Below are positions 22,200-32,639 of a stretch of DNA of 64,000 bases, piece by piece. Both the position numbers and the translations under genes were made by a program. Source of the DNA: Carettochelys insculpta (lineage: Eukaryota; Chordata; Testudines; Carettochelyidae); the NCBI RefSeq assembly GCF_033958435.1, contig NC_134139.1, forward strand, positions 202,227,501-202,291,500. The letters are read 5' to 3'. The first letter of the stretch is position 1. Each line of letters opens with the position of its first letter. The notes below the pieces were generated by a model. That model was not told the origin of the DNA and searched no databases. It saw only the letters and a program-made list of their open reading frames with translations.

Positions 22200-23070
22200 T
22201 CTCTCTGACCCTGAGAGTTTGTCTGAACTTGTGGATTTGGTATGATTGTTTCCTTAACTTGACTGAAATAACAGTACTGCTATGTTGTCTTACACAGCGT
22301 TAATGCATTCACATTGATTTATACATCACAAGCTGGTAAGGAAGCAAAGATTTGCAGGTCAGCACAGGGCTGCTTTAAATAAAGCTGGTTGTAAATCAGA
22401 ACAGATCAAATCTAAAGAAAAAAGTCATCTCCTGATCTTTTGTCAGGGCTCAGCCACTAATAACCTTTGAGGTTTTCAAGGAGGGTCAGAAAGTATAAAG
22501 GGCTGTGGACAGAGACAAGAGAGGGGTTTTGTACCCCATTGATAAAACAGAACAATCTATAGCTATATAGAAGAATGGAAAAAAAGAGAATTTATTAAAT
22601 GTTCAGGCCCAAGAAATAGAGGGGGTGGGCTAGGTTGGGTAAAACACTGACCGGAAGTAATTTATCGTAGCATGGGAATGAATTGCAATAGAGCTCTAAT
22701 ATTAACAATTTCTCTTTGGAGCAAAGAGTGGTTAGCTTTCAAGTGTCCCTCCTCAGAGACTCACATAATGGTTGGGACAATCAATCCTGAGTCAAACCCA
22801 TTCTGAAATATGCCATGGAAAGAAGGTGGCTCAGAGGAAGACAGGGCTTTGTCCTCCATTAGCTTTACATCTCCCGAGAACGGCTTATTCCTTTACGTTG
22901 CATCTGATGTGAAATATTCCTGCTTGGTTACACCTAACGGACAATCATTTGCTCTCTATCTATAGCAGGATCAGAGCTAATAGCACAATGCGGCTGTGTT
23001 CCTGTCTAGCAGCAATGAAGAAAAGAACAGAGCAGAAGGAATTAGCAGAGGAAGAGCAGGAGTCATTCTG
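22200..23070. other. POMC intron 1, 5' end, no feature seen
   Basis: This is AT-rich unique-looking sequence between the inverted-repeat elements and POMC exon 1. No repeat family or exon could be recognised. Confidence 0.45.
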
Positions 23071-23076
23071 ACTTAC

Positions 23077-23135
23077 CTGTTGCTGCAGAGTGTGAGCTGG
23101 GCTTCTCAGTCTGATGCCTCACTCTCCGTCTCTGT
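23077..23135 (-). other. POMC: POMC exon 1 (non-coding), 5' limit estimated
   Basis: On the minus strand a perfect donor CAG|GTAAGT occurs with the exon ending at 23077. A TATA box lies about 25-30 bp upstream of the estimated start near 23135. A short untranslated first exon followed by a long intron is the arrangement known for mammalian POMC. The exon has no ATG. The start coordinate is inferred from TATA spacing. Confidence 0.75.
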
Positions 23136-23158
23136 GAGCGACTGGAGCACCCAGCTCC

Positions 23159-23165
23159 TTTTATA
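23159..23165 (-). promoter_or_regulatory. POMC: POMC TATA box
   Basis: The minus strand reads TATAAAA followed by GGAGCTGGG, a strong consensus at the expected distance from a short exon with a good donor. POMC promoters of other vertebrates are TATA-driven. Confidence 0.8.
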
Positions 23166-23319
23166 CCACAGGCTGGGCTTTGTGCAGGGCGTATCATCCC
23201 AGGCAACCTTCCGGACAGACCTTATGAAGCAACCATAAAAGAATTGTGAAAAGGGGGCATAAGGGGTGGGGATCTGGGCAGAGAAGCCAGTGGCGAGGGA
23301 CAGTGCCAGGTGGGGAACA

Positions 23320-23500
23320 GAACAAAGGATTAGCAAACAGTGTCTGGAAGAGGGGTGTTTGCTGGATCTCTCGCCATGGTAAATGGAGAGAGATTAGCAC
23401 ATCCCTGTGAGCAGGAACTCAGGTGGGGCATGGTGCAGTTTTCCAGTCATGCTTGCTAATTACATTCACCACTTGGAGATGGCAGGTTTTAATTAAAACC
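23320..23500 (-). promoter_or_regulatory. POMC: candidate POMC upstream control region
   Basis: Within 350 bp upstream of the TATA box there is a bicoid-type TAATCC (minus strand, 23332-23327), the site class bound by Pitx factors. Further up are TAATTA at about 23457-23462 and TTAATTAA at about 23490-23497, with a CACTTG E-box between them (about 23470). These site classes are known for pituitary and hypothalamic POMC control. Function here is inferred from motif class only. Confidence 0.4.
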
Positions 23501-23796
23501 CAAACGCCCCTTGGAAGCAAGTATTAGTGAGCAATAAAGTTATCAGTTCTGGGTCCGGTGCTGTTTATCACACGCAGGTTGCCGGGGTCGTTAGTCACTG
23601 TTCAGTCCCGGGCTCTGGGCTACATGGGGCTTGGCCAATTTTGTTTGTCTTTGTCAGAAAAAAAATATTCTTCTTCTGCCTTTTGAAAAGCAAATATCTG
23701 GCTGGGGAAAGGTGGACCCCTTTGCTGAGACTGTCAGCCAGTTGACCTGCAGGAGCCAAATACAGGTTTTGAGGCATGGACACTGAAAGGTGGGCT

Positions 23797-23965
23797 GGGA
23801 CCCACCAGACTCATGATACTCTGATAGGGTTGGCTTTGGATAGTGGATACATAAAATATGTTCCTATGAGTATTGGGATATCATCTAGGAATCTCCGACA
23901 AGGAGCCAGGCCCGTTACGGCCAAGCAAAGAGGCCTTCCCCATGATGCTTAAAGTCAACTGGTTC
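23797..23965 (+). repeat. dispersed repeat, copy 1 of 2
   Basis: It shares 'actctgatagggttggc', 'tggatagtggata', 'tctaggaatct', 'aaggagccaggcc' and 'ccaagcaaagagg' with the copy at 25802-25975, in the same orientation. No coding frame is shared. The family was not recognised. It lies about 650 bp upstream of the POMC TATA box. Confidence 0.6.
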
Positions 23966-24084
23966 AAGCGGCAGGCAAACCAGATAACAGTGGTGGAAGC
24001 TATGGGGATCAGTCTAGAAATCTCAGGCAGCATCAACTTCCTTCAGCCCAAAGCTTTGTGGGGTAGCACAACTCTGAGGTAACC

Positions 24085-25362
24085 ATCCACCTCAGGGCCT
24101 CTGGGACCTGCTTAGGCGATTGTGAACCAGGTAGCATTTTACTGTCATGCCCCTTTTGTGCTCACCTCCCGCAAACACTCCTGAGCAATGGCATTTGTTT
24201 CAGACATGGCTGTCAAGAGAGGCCACATTAAAAGGGGCTTTACCAATATTACATTCTGGGAGCAACATTAATGTGATGTGTCTCTCCAGCCAATGCCGAA
24301 CAACCAACTCCACCTCAATATTGACTCTGGAGTGGTGGATGCCCCCCCCTCCACTCAACAGTCTACAACCAGTCCAGAGAGGGAAAGAAACTTGCAATAA
24401 TAATTGTCCCATAAATCAGAATTTTTAATAAACTGAGACACATTCAATATGCTTCCAGAACACTCCATACTCTGAAAACGAGGCCAGATGCGATGAATTA
24501 ATTCTGCCTGGTGCATTAGTTGCTTAGCTCTAAGATACCAGCCATCTGAGCAACTCCTGAGCTCTTCACTGTTTCTTCTTACTTCATTGACTGGGGTGGA
24601 AATTCTGACCTGTCCTGCACCCCAGCACTTCCCTGCATTGCTGCCTTGGTTTTCTATGGATCACTGTCTGCTTCATGGATTGATCCAGGAGCAGCTTCCC
24701 AGGGCTTGGAAGCCCCTGGCAGAATCATCCCCGATCCCTAGCAATAGCTGTCCAAGGCCCTCTGGAAGGTTCTGGATGAAAGCCACTGTCTAAAACAGGC
24801 TACTCTCGCGAATGTCTCCTGCTCTGGCTTTTCCAGCTTTCCTTTTAGCTCAGAGTATGCCTCCAGCTGTACTCTTCAAACCCAAAAGTACTGCCCGGAG
24901 ACATCCCACAGGCAATTCATCTTGACAGCAAAGCTCATAAAGACCTTAGCTGCATCCGCTGTCCGTGCTGCATCCCTGGCTGTGAAATTCATTTCCTTGA
25001 CAGAAGAGCAATTCCAGGACATTTTATGAGCTCGCCCGAGGGCTAAAAGGGGTCCATGGTTTTCAATTTAAAGTCCCCTCCATCATCATTAAGCATCTAC
25101 GAGCTTTTTAGTTGGATAGGGAAGCCCAGAAATTAATTTACTGGGTTCCAAAACCTTATGGATTGAGATACTCACAGGGAAATGCAAAGGTAAAGTGTCA
25201 CATGGCACTAACTTGTCAGTCTGTGCTGAATGCCTCTGATGCATGGGGCCCAAGAATGGCAGTCCACCATGGGTAACATTTCCACATCAGATCTCACTCT
25301 TGCTGGCCAGCACCCACCCCAGCCCAGCCAGGCTGAGCAATTTTATCCTTTTTGTGAGAGGC
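24085..25362. other. non-coding stretch with no gene seen
   Basis: There is no recognisable exon, RNA gene or repeat family. The short C-run at about 24342-24352 and the frames near 24147-24428 carry no protein similarity I can recognise. Confidence 0.45.
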
Positions 25363-25373
25363 AGTGTGAAGCC

Positions 25374-25550
25374 TCAGAGGGGTAGCATAGTCTGTATTTT
25401 CAAAAACAGCAAGATGTCTTGTGGCACCTTATAGATTAACAGATATTTTGGAGCATAAGCTTCCGTGGGCAAAGCTTTGGGTCTTTGTTCACAAAAGCTT
25501 ATGCTCCAAAATATCTGTTAGTCTATGAGGTGCCACAGGACTTCTTGTTG
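25374..25550 (+). mobile_element. fold-back retroposon with target-site duplication
   Basis: The plus strand starts TCAGAGGGGTAGCATAGTCT (head), then an AAAAACAGCAAG linker, then the body GTGGCACCTTATAGATTAAC to about 25480. From 25489 the body repeats in reverse complement and ends TTCTTGTTG, the complement of the linker. Flanks AGTGTGAAGCC (25363-25373) and AGTGTAAAGCC (25551-25561) match at 10 of 11, so the hairpin is part of the inserted unit. Confidence 0.85.
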
Positions 25551-25764
25551 AGTGTAAAGCCTACTGTTTGAAAGCCACATTCCCATCCTTCAAAGAGGTT
25601 CAGCTGCCCTGGCCTGTTACAAAAAAGCAGGGGTCAGATCCTGAGCTCCCTTGGTGCACTGGCATTACTTCACAGATGCCAAAGTGGGATGGAAAGAGTT
25701 TTGTCGATAATTCATGGATTTTACCTATACTATTTTATCCATACCTTAAGATCTAGCCAACAGC

Positions 25765-25801
25765 CTATCTTCCAACAGTGGCCAATGCCTGGTGTGTCAA
25801 G
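25765..25801 (-). repeat. CR1 fragment, left part of an interrupted copy
   Basis: The plus strand 'cttccaacagtggccaatgc' and 'ctggtg' match the reversed CR1 sequence. The expected continuation appears only after about 890 bp of inserted DNA, at 26693. Confidence 0.6.
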
Positions 25802-25975
25802 CCAGGATCCACCAGCCTCCTGATACTCTGATAGGGTTGGCCTTGGACACTGGATATTTGTGTTCCTGTTGGTATGGTGGTACTGTCTAGGAATCTGCAC
25901 CAAGGAGCCAGGCCTGTTATGACCAAGCAAAGAGGACAGCCTCTCCCCCACGGTGCTCAAAGTCAACATGCTAGA
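25802..25975 (+). repeat. dispersed repeat, copy 2 of 2
   Basis: This is the second copy of the repeat at 23797-23965. It lies in the gap of a split CR1 copy, next to the 693 bp inverted-repeat element, so it probably inserted there. Confidence 0.6.
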
Positions 25976-25994
25976 GGATCAAGTAATCATGAAG

Positions 25995-26687
25995 GGTGCA
26001 TCCACACTAGCCGGCTACTTCAGAGTAGCTGGCAGAATGTCGAAATACCACACGTCGCATCTACACGCTCCGTGTGCTATTTCGACGTTGAAATTGAAGT
26101 TAGGTGGTGAGACGTCGAAATCGCTATTCCCATCCGAAGATGGGAATAGCGCCCTACTTTGACATTCAACGTCAAAGTAGGGCATGTGTGGATGATCTGC
26201 GTCCCGCTACTTCGAAATAGCGGGGTCCTCCATGGCGGCCATCAGCTAAGGGGTTAAGAGACACTCTGTCCAGCCCCTGCAGGGCTCTGTGGTCACCGTG
26301 TGCAGCAGCCCTTAGCCCAGGGCTTCTGGCTGCTGCTGCTGCTGCTGCAGCTGGGGGTCCATGCTGCACGCACAGGATCTGCAACCGGTTGTCAGCTCTG
26401 TGGATCTTGTGCTGTGCAGGGAAAGTGTGTCTGGGAGGGGCCCTTTAAGGGAGCAGCTTGGGGCTTGCTGGCCCCTTATTTCGACGGGGAGCACTTGTGT
26501 GTGTGTGGACGCTCTGAATTTCCTTCTGGGGCGGCTCCTTTCGATGTTCTCCATCGCTACTTCAACGTTGAACGTCGATGGCACCAGCCCGGGAGGACAT
26601 GTAGACGATACGCATCGAAGTAGCCAATTTCAATGTCCTTACTTCGAAATAGGCTACTTTGACGTAGTGTGCTAGTGTAGACGTAGC
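25995..26687. mobile_element. 693 bp non-autonomous DNA transposon (copy A)
   Basis: The left end reads GGTGCATCCACACTAGC. The right end, reverse complemented, reads GCTACGTCTACACTAGC. TGAAG lies on each side (25990-25994 and 26688-26692), a 5 bp duplication. Inside, dyads such as CCCTACTTTGAC...GTCAAAGTAGGG (about 26152-26178) flank a GC-rich core with a CTG run (26329-26350). The core is the reverse complement of that in copy B at 48475-49183. Confidence 0.8.
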
Positions 26688-26692
26688 TGAAG

Positions 26693-26850
26693 TGATCTAT
26701 CCCCTATCACCCCTATTCCCAGCTTTTGGCAAACAGAGTCTAGGGACGCCACCCCTGCCTGTTCTGGCTAATATCCATTGATGGACCTATGTCTTCATGA
26801 ACTTATCTCTTTTCTGAGCTCAGTTATAGTCTCTCCTGAATGTGATGCAG
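26693..26850 (-). repeat. CR1 fragment, right part of the interrupted copy
   Basis: After the inserted element the reversed CR1 resumes: 'gtgatctatcccctatcac', 'cttttggcaaacagag', 'atggacctatgtcttcatga' and 'tcagttatagtctctcc'. Together with 25765-25801 it forms a single CR1. Confidence 0.7.
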
Positions 26851-27210
26851 TTTTTGGCTGCTCTGTTTACAGCAAATCTGAAATTTATATACCGCAGGGG
26901 CCCAGGACAGTCACCAGGGGTTGTTTCGGGTGGCTGAATGCTTGACTAACGGCCTTATAATCCAGTTTCTAGTGTGACTGCTCACAGAAAGTGCATGTAA
27001 AGTTTTCTTTCCACCAATCCTCCTCTGTTAAGCATTTGTTTGTGAGACCTGACTGCACAAATACCTGTGGGAAATGGACCCAAAGGGGAAATGGACCCAA
27101 ACTAAATGAGTGTATTTACAAACGTCAGCATTCACAAAAAAGGCCTGTGTGATGGGCATCCACCCTACACTGAGCTGTAAGGGGCTAATGAAGTCCAAGG
27201 GAGGCTGAAG

Positions 27211-27290
27211 AAAAAGCAGCCAATAGGAGAGCGGCTGTGAGGAGCAGCCAATCGGGGCGTGGCAAGCGCCTATAAGAAGAGGTCCTGAGC
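27211..27290 (+). promoter_or_regulatory. promoter-like CCAAT/GC/TATA cluster of unknown origin
   Basis: Two CCAAT boxes (27220-27224 and 27248-27252), a GGGGCGTGG box (27254-27262) and a TATA-like TATAAGAA (27271-27278) occur in promoter order and spacing on the plus strand. No open frame or exon follows that I can support. It may be the control region of a retroelement or an orphan promoter. It points away from POMC and lies about 4 kb upstream of it. Confidence 0.35.
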
Positions 27291-27299
27291 AAAGCAGGC

Positions 27300-28890
27300 T
27301 TGGTAGCTGGCTGCAGAGTGGAGAAGGTCGGGCTCCTAGGGAGAGGAAGGTGTGCCAGCCCCACAGGCAGAGTGTTAAACTGCGTTGGTGGCAATGAGGG
27401 TCGATCAAGCGCTCACACTAGGATCTTACAGAAAGGGAGCTACACCCTGCAAGTGTTCCACAATCAAATCAGTTTATTGCCCAGATTACCACCCACAGAA
27501 TTTCCCTATTCTCATTCGTGCATCACACTCTCTCATCCTTGGGTGGCAGCCCACGGTGTGGGTGAAGCTTGGAGGCTGGAGCTCTGGTGGTGCACACGCT
27601 GCCTTGGGTGATGTTTGCTGGCTTGTCTCCACCGCATCCCCCATGCTTGGGCCTTTTATCTCTCGCTAGTCACAGACACAAATTCCTCACTAACACAGAG
27701 TCAGACCGTACCTTGTTCCTCCAGTCAATGAAACATCAAACTGCATCTTGTTTCTCCAGCCATGGCAGCACCTTGCATGATCGGGTCTGTCTTCCTTAAT
27801 GGGGGTTGTTTACTACTGTCCATTGGCCATCTTATCGCTAGGTCAGCCAGACCAGCCAGTTCCAGGTTCACCTTGCTAGGTTTTGGTATTTTTCCACTCA
27901 CTCCTCCACTTATACCTCATTCAATGATAGAGACGATACACCGGTTTGTATCAGTTCATATCAAGAGCAGTGCTTCTAGCAGAGACTGGTGAAGCTACAG
28001 AGAGCTCCTGGCAGGCTGCTCGGACTGGCATGATGAGGCTGGAGGTAAGGGTGAAGAAGGTGCTGGGGTCTCAGAGAAATGGCCCAGGGAAATACACTGA
28101 GAAGTTGGAGAGGACAACGCACATGGCTGCAACCTCCAGCGTTTCTGGGCCAAGACCCAGAATAGTGGGTGGTCCTGGGTCCTCACCACCCCACACCTGA
28201 CACAGAGGCAGTGCCTGATCAGTAGGTCTATGGTGCTGGCTCCTGGAAGAGGGAAGGCAGAGTGCAGCATGGCCAGAGGGCTGTATCATAAAGAGGATGC
28301 TGCAGTCTTGGGAGTGATGGGGCTCAGAAGCAGGGGAGACACCACTAGGAAGGGGCATACTGACCAACGAAGCTGATCCTCAATGCAAGCAGTAAGAGAA
28401 CTAGCCTGGCGAGTGGAGCCCTGATGCACTCTGCTTTATTCTCCTGGATAGAGATAGGGATATTTGTCCTTTTCACAAATGGATTGATACCTGCCACTAA
28501 TTAGATGTGACCAAACCCTGCAGCCCAGTGGTTAATTGCTGGGTTTGGTTGGTCTGAAACTAGCTGCAAATTTAACACAAAGTTACAGAGTCGGTTCAGC
28601 CACCAAGTTGCACATGTGGGTGTGGATGAGACAGACACAACACAAGCAGAGAGACGCTGCTCCACTTCATCTAAATAATTAAATAGCCACTGGTGCAGGG
28701 GTGCACCCTAGGTGAGTGTGCTAACCAAGGAAGCCAGACTGGCATCTAGGCCTTTATTATCCCGGATAGAGACAGAGATGTCCATGGAGAGTGGAGTCCC
28801 AGCCTTGCCCCCTCCCTATGTCTCTCCCCTCTGCCTGGTCTCCATGCCGTCACTGCCGGGTGCCTCTGCCTGGGGCAGAGCAGAAGCTGG
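27300..28890. other. non-coding stretch with no gene seen
   Basis: No exon is recognisable. 'aatcagtttattgccc' at about 27465-27480 and nearby sequence may belong to the same unknown repeat as the promoter-like cluster. The remainder is anonymous. Confidence 0.4.
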
Positions 28891-28895
28891 TCCCA

Positions 28896-29110
28896 GGGGA
28901 AGCGGAAGCACCTGAGACCTGAGCATCTCTGGGCAAGTGGTGCTCCGTTCGCTGACGTTGGCTGCCCTGCTGCAGCCCCAAATGAGGAGGCTGAGGGCGG
29001 TGGCGGAGGGATGAGACCCCTGAGGGGAGAGAGGAGCTGTCTGCGGTGCCTTGGTGATGCTGAAGCTGCAGCTGCCCTTGTGTGGCAGAGCGGCTGTGCT
29101 GGTAGGTGCT
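28896..29110. mobile_element. truncated relative of the 29923-30190 element
   Basis: It begins AAGCACCTGAGACCTGAGCA like the complete copy, but its interior ('ggatgagacccctgagggg', 'agaggagctgtctgc') runs in the opposite direction to the interior of that copy. The right terminal repeat is not intact. Confidence 0.55.
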
Positions 29111-29922
29111 GCTGGTGTCTCATGGACCAGAGGGCTAATGAGCTGTGTAATTCCTGGCCTTTCGGTGAAGGGCATTTTAATTTGGATAACAACTCGCACC
29201 GTGGTGTGAATGAGCCCACTGCCTGCCTGTGATTCTGACAGCTCTATTCAAATCCCTCCGGCTGCGTAGAAGGGAGATGGGCTGAGCTGCTCCTCAGGGG
29301 AACAAATTGAGCCTGTGGCCGACTGGTAAACAACAGGGCAGAGGTGCCAGCTAAGTGCCCTGAGGTCTTTCGGGTTTCTAACCAGAATAACATCATCCTG
29401 GCAGCTGCCCGTCCTCGTGGCGGGGGAGCCAAGCCAGGTTGCTCTTGGGGCTAACCCAGGCATAGGTGCTACGCCTGGGATGCGAGCACCACACCCTGCC
29501 CGTGGGTGGGGACACCCACGCAACACTGGGGTAGCAACCTCCATGCCCTGGGGCAAAGGAGGGCAGGCTGCCACAAGCAGATCTGGGGCTGAGCAGGCAG
29601 GCCTTTGGCTGGGGCCATCAGTCAGTGTGGGAGCTCCTCTCCAGCATTGTGCCTCCAGCTATGATGAAGGTGGGACAGGTGGCAGGGGGGCGAGGGTGTG
29701 TGCTGAGGGCTGGATGGAGGTTTCCTGTTTAAAGGGAGGGTGGGTGGTTTGAAGCCCTTATGATGTGCCCTGCCTGCCCCTAGGCCTGGCTCTGCTGATG
29801 TACCTGAGACCTGAGAGGTGCATGCAGGAGAAGGCAGCATTGTGGGCTCCCATGGGCCAGGCCCCATCATCTTGCCAGAGCCCGAAGGGGCTGCACGCTT
29901 GAGACCTGCGCCCTGGCTTTGC

Positions 29923-30190
29923 TGAAGCACCTGAGACCTGAGCACCTCTGTGCCAGTGGTGCCTAGTTCACTGATGCTGGCTGCCCTGTTGTGGGCCCCA
30001 AATAACAGCCACACAAGGGCAGTTTCAGCTCCAGCATCACCAAGGCAGTGCAGACAGCTCCTCTCTCTCCTCAGGGGTCTCATCCCTCCGCCTCCGCCCT
30101 CGGCCTCTCCATTTGAGGCCACAGCAAGGCAGCCGGCGTGAGCGGACCAAGCAGCACTCGCACAGAGATGCTCAGGTCTCAGGTGCTTCA
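29923..30190. mobile_element. 268 bp MITE with 31 bp terminal inverted repeats
   Basis: The left arm begins TGAAGCACCTGAGACCTGAG. The right arm, reverse complemented, begins with the same 20 bases. The arms match at 30 of 31 positions. The interior is GC rich and non-coding. No target duplication is obvious, so the superfamily is open. Confidence 0.7.
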
Positions 30191-30199
30191 ACAGAGCCA

Positions 30200-31310
30200 G
30201 GTCTCAGGCGTGAAGGGTGCAGCCCCTTGGAGGTGTGGCAGGGTGATGGGGCCAGAGCTAGAGTCCACAGTGCTACCTCCTCCCGCATGCCCCTGCCTAG
30301 GGCACCACAAAGCCTGGCCCCAGATTCTGCGGTGCCCCAGATGTCATGGTACCCTACGCAGCTGCCTATTGTGGTGTTGGTGGGGACAGCCTCGCTTCAA
30401 CCCTACGGTGTTAACGACTTTCATTTTGCCTCTTTGTGTGCAGGATCCGGACAGTGTCCAGTTACACGGCTAACGAGCCTTTTAGTGGCAGTTAGCACAC
30501 TGTATGTTTAGCACACACGTCCGTTTGGGCCCAGCTGTGCCTGTGGGCTTCCTACCTCCCACTGTGGTGTGAAAAGCAAAGGGAACAATATTTCCCCCTC
30601 TCTCTGGAGGTGGCACGTCCTTATTGGACAGATGCCAGCATTGGTGCCTAAGAAGACTTCTGGCTCTCTGGCAGCCTTTCCTCTTATGCAAGTTTCTGCA
30701 TGTAGCATTGGTAGCGCTGGCAAACCAGAGGCCAGGAGCTCCCTGACTTCACCAACCACTGATAAATACCTTGCTGCCATGAGTCTGGCTCCCCTGTGTG
30801 TTAGCATTGTGAACATAGGGCTTAGAGTTATAAGCACATGTTTGTGTTCAGACTTCATGAAATGCTTGTACATTGCTGCCTGCATTAATCTCACTGAGAG
30901 CAGATGCATCCCACAGTGCAAGGTGCTATTTAAGCTGGTGTATGGTAAGTGTATGGTATATGTCACCAGGCCAGAGCGGGACCTGATTAATATAGAGAGC
31001 AGGTATCCAGCAGAAAGGATGCCCTGCCCACCACAGAGGCCCACTGACACCGAATGGACTATTGCGGAACTTTAGAGAGAACAAAAGGCTTTGCCGCTTC
31101 TTTGTGCGCTCCTCAGTGTGTAGCTGGGAGCACCTGGGGCGGGGGAAGGGAGGAGGAGATTTAAAAACCCTAACAGGAAGGAAATGAATCTGTGTGCTGC
31201 TTGGGCTTTGGAGGGGATGGTTCTCTGAGCATAAGCAAGGGATCCCCAGGCATTCAGAGCTTGCTTATTAGCAAGTTTCTATTGGCCCTTTGACACTTCA
31301 GAGTGTAACT
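30200..31310. other. non-coding stretch with no gene seen
   Basis: The 180- and 168-codon frames on opposite strands around 30508-31075 overlap each other and show no recognisable domain. I treat them as chance. Confidence 0.45.
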
Positions 31311-31314
31311 CAGG

Positions 31315-31690
31315 GGTCTTCTCACTTACTTTCACTTTGGGAATAACTGCCTTGTTTCCTTTTCCTTATTAATACATCTTTCAATAGGTTATTATGGGAT
31401 TGTCTTTGGTGTGAGAAGTAAGGTACTACTGCCCTGAGGTAGGTGACCAGTCCTTTGGGGCTGAGAGTAAGCTGAATGTAGCTTTGATCCTTGGCGCAAG
31501 GGATCATCTATCCCAAAGGCAGGCTCACCTGGGCAGTAAGACAGCTCAGCACATCCAAACGGGACTTTGGATTCCATGTTAAGGTGCCTGAGTCGTTTAC
31601 ACTTGATTATTGGTTGGTGACATCTAAGAATAGAACTCAGCCAGTTTTAGGCTGGGACCCTGCTTCTTAATCCAGCTATCTCCGCGATAC
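31315..31690. repeat. dispersed repeat, homologous to 7850-8215
   Basis: It carries the same ordered blocks as the first copy, including 'tgtctttggtgtgaga', 'gatccttggcgcaagg' and 'caaaggcaggctcacctg'. It ends near 'ctgggaccctgcttcttaa' and is followed by LINE sequence on the minus strand. Confidence 0.5.
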
Positions 31691-31853
31691 CTCTGTTGCT
31701 TCTTAACAGTCTGTCCTGCGGTTGATGCACATGCTGTTGAGACACTGCCGGACAGTTTGATGCCAAGGGAAAGATTGGTACACAGGTACAGGTAGTCATC
31801 CTTCAGTCTGCATAGACTATGGATCGCGCCCTTTATAGTTTCAATTGAGGACT

Positions 31854-32567
31854 TCATTTACAGCGTCTACTGTGACTATGAAGACCCACACGAGAGTGAC
31901 AGTCCTTGCTGCATCTCTTGCAGATGTGGTGAGTGTCTGGCAAGTCCTTATTGTGCTTTCTGTGCACTCGCTTCTCCTCTGCAAGCTGTCTGATCCTCAT
32001 CTCGCCCTTCTGAAGGCCCTTGTGTAACCCCTGCCTCCATCTGCTGCGGTCGTCTGCTAGTTCTTCCCAGTTGTCCAGCTCAATGTCTACCTCTCTGAGG
32101 TCTCTCTTGCAGACATCTTTGTAGTGCAACTGAGGGCGTCCGGGAGGTCTTTTGCCAGAGGCTAGCTCACCATACAGGATGTCTTTTGGAATCCTTCCAT
32201 CATTCATCCTGTGGATGTGGCCAAGCCAGCGGAGCCGATGCTGCCTGAGGAGGGTGTGCATGGTTGGGATTCCAGCTTGCTCGAGGATGGCTGTGTTGGT
32301 CACTCTGTCCTTCCATGATATTCCAAGGATGCGCCTGAGGCAGCGCAAATGGAAGACCTTCAGCCTCTTTTCCTGGCAGGCATACAGGGTCCAAGTCTCG
32401 GAGCCATAAAGGAGGGTGCTGAGGATGCAGGCTCTGTATTTTGCAGGCATTTTGGTGTGAGTATACAGCTTGTTGTTGTTCCACACTCTCTTGCTGAGTC
32501 TGGACAGAATTGTGATTGTGTTGTGGGTAATCAGGGATTGTGTTATAAAGGTTAGTTTGGATTGCAA
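31854..32567 (-). mobile_element. non-LTR retrotransposon fragment, RT C-terminal domain and zinc finger
   Basis: An unbroken frame of about 237 codons ends at 31854. It contains TLLYGSETWTLY, RCLRRILGISW, LRWLGHIHRM and WEELADDRSRWR, typical of the C-terminal part of endonuclease/reverse-transcriptase LINEs. The end carries CKRCSKDCHSRVGLHSHSRR, a CCHH-type finger common at the C terminus of such proteins. The catalytic RT core (the YADD region) is missing, so the copy is 5' truncated. There is no ATG at the left edge of the frame. It differs from CR1 and from the fragment at 46375. Confidence 0.85.
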
Positions 32568-32639
32568 TCCCCCTCAGGCTTCAGCTGCTCATGCCTTTCA
32601 AGGACATTTTGTCATTTGAGCATGGTAAGAAACCTCCTT

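Noticed and set aside
26300..26623. Signal-peptide-like frame (leucine run) inside the 693 bp element
   Set aside because: The leucine run comes from the CTG repeat. The other copy is cut differently and no domain follows.
30508..31075. Two overlapping frames of 180 and 168 codons on opposite strands
   Set aside because: They shadow each other and neither has a domain, coding-like composition or splice support.
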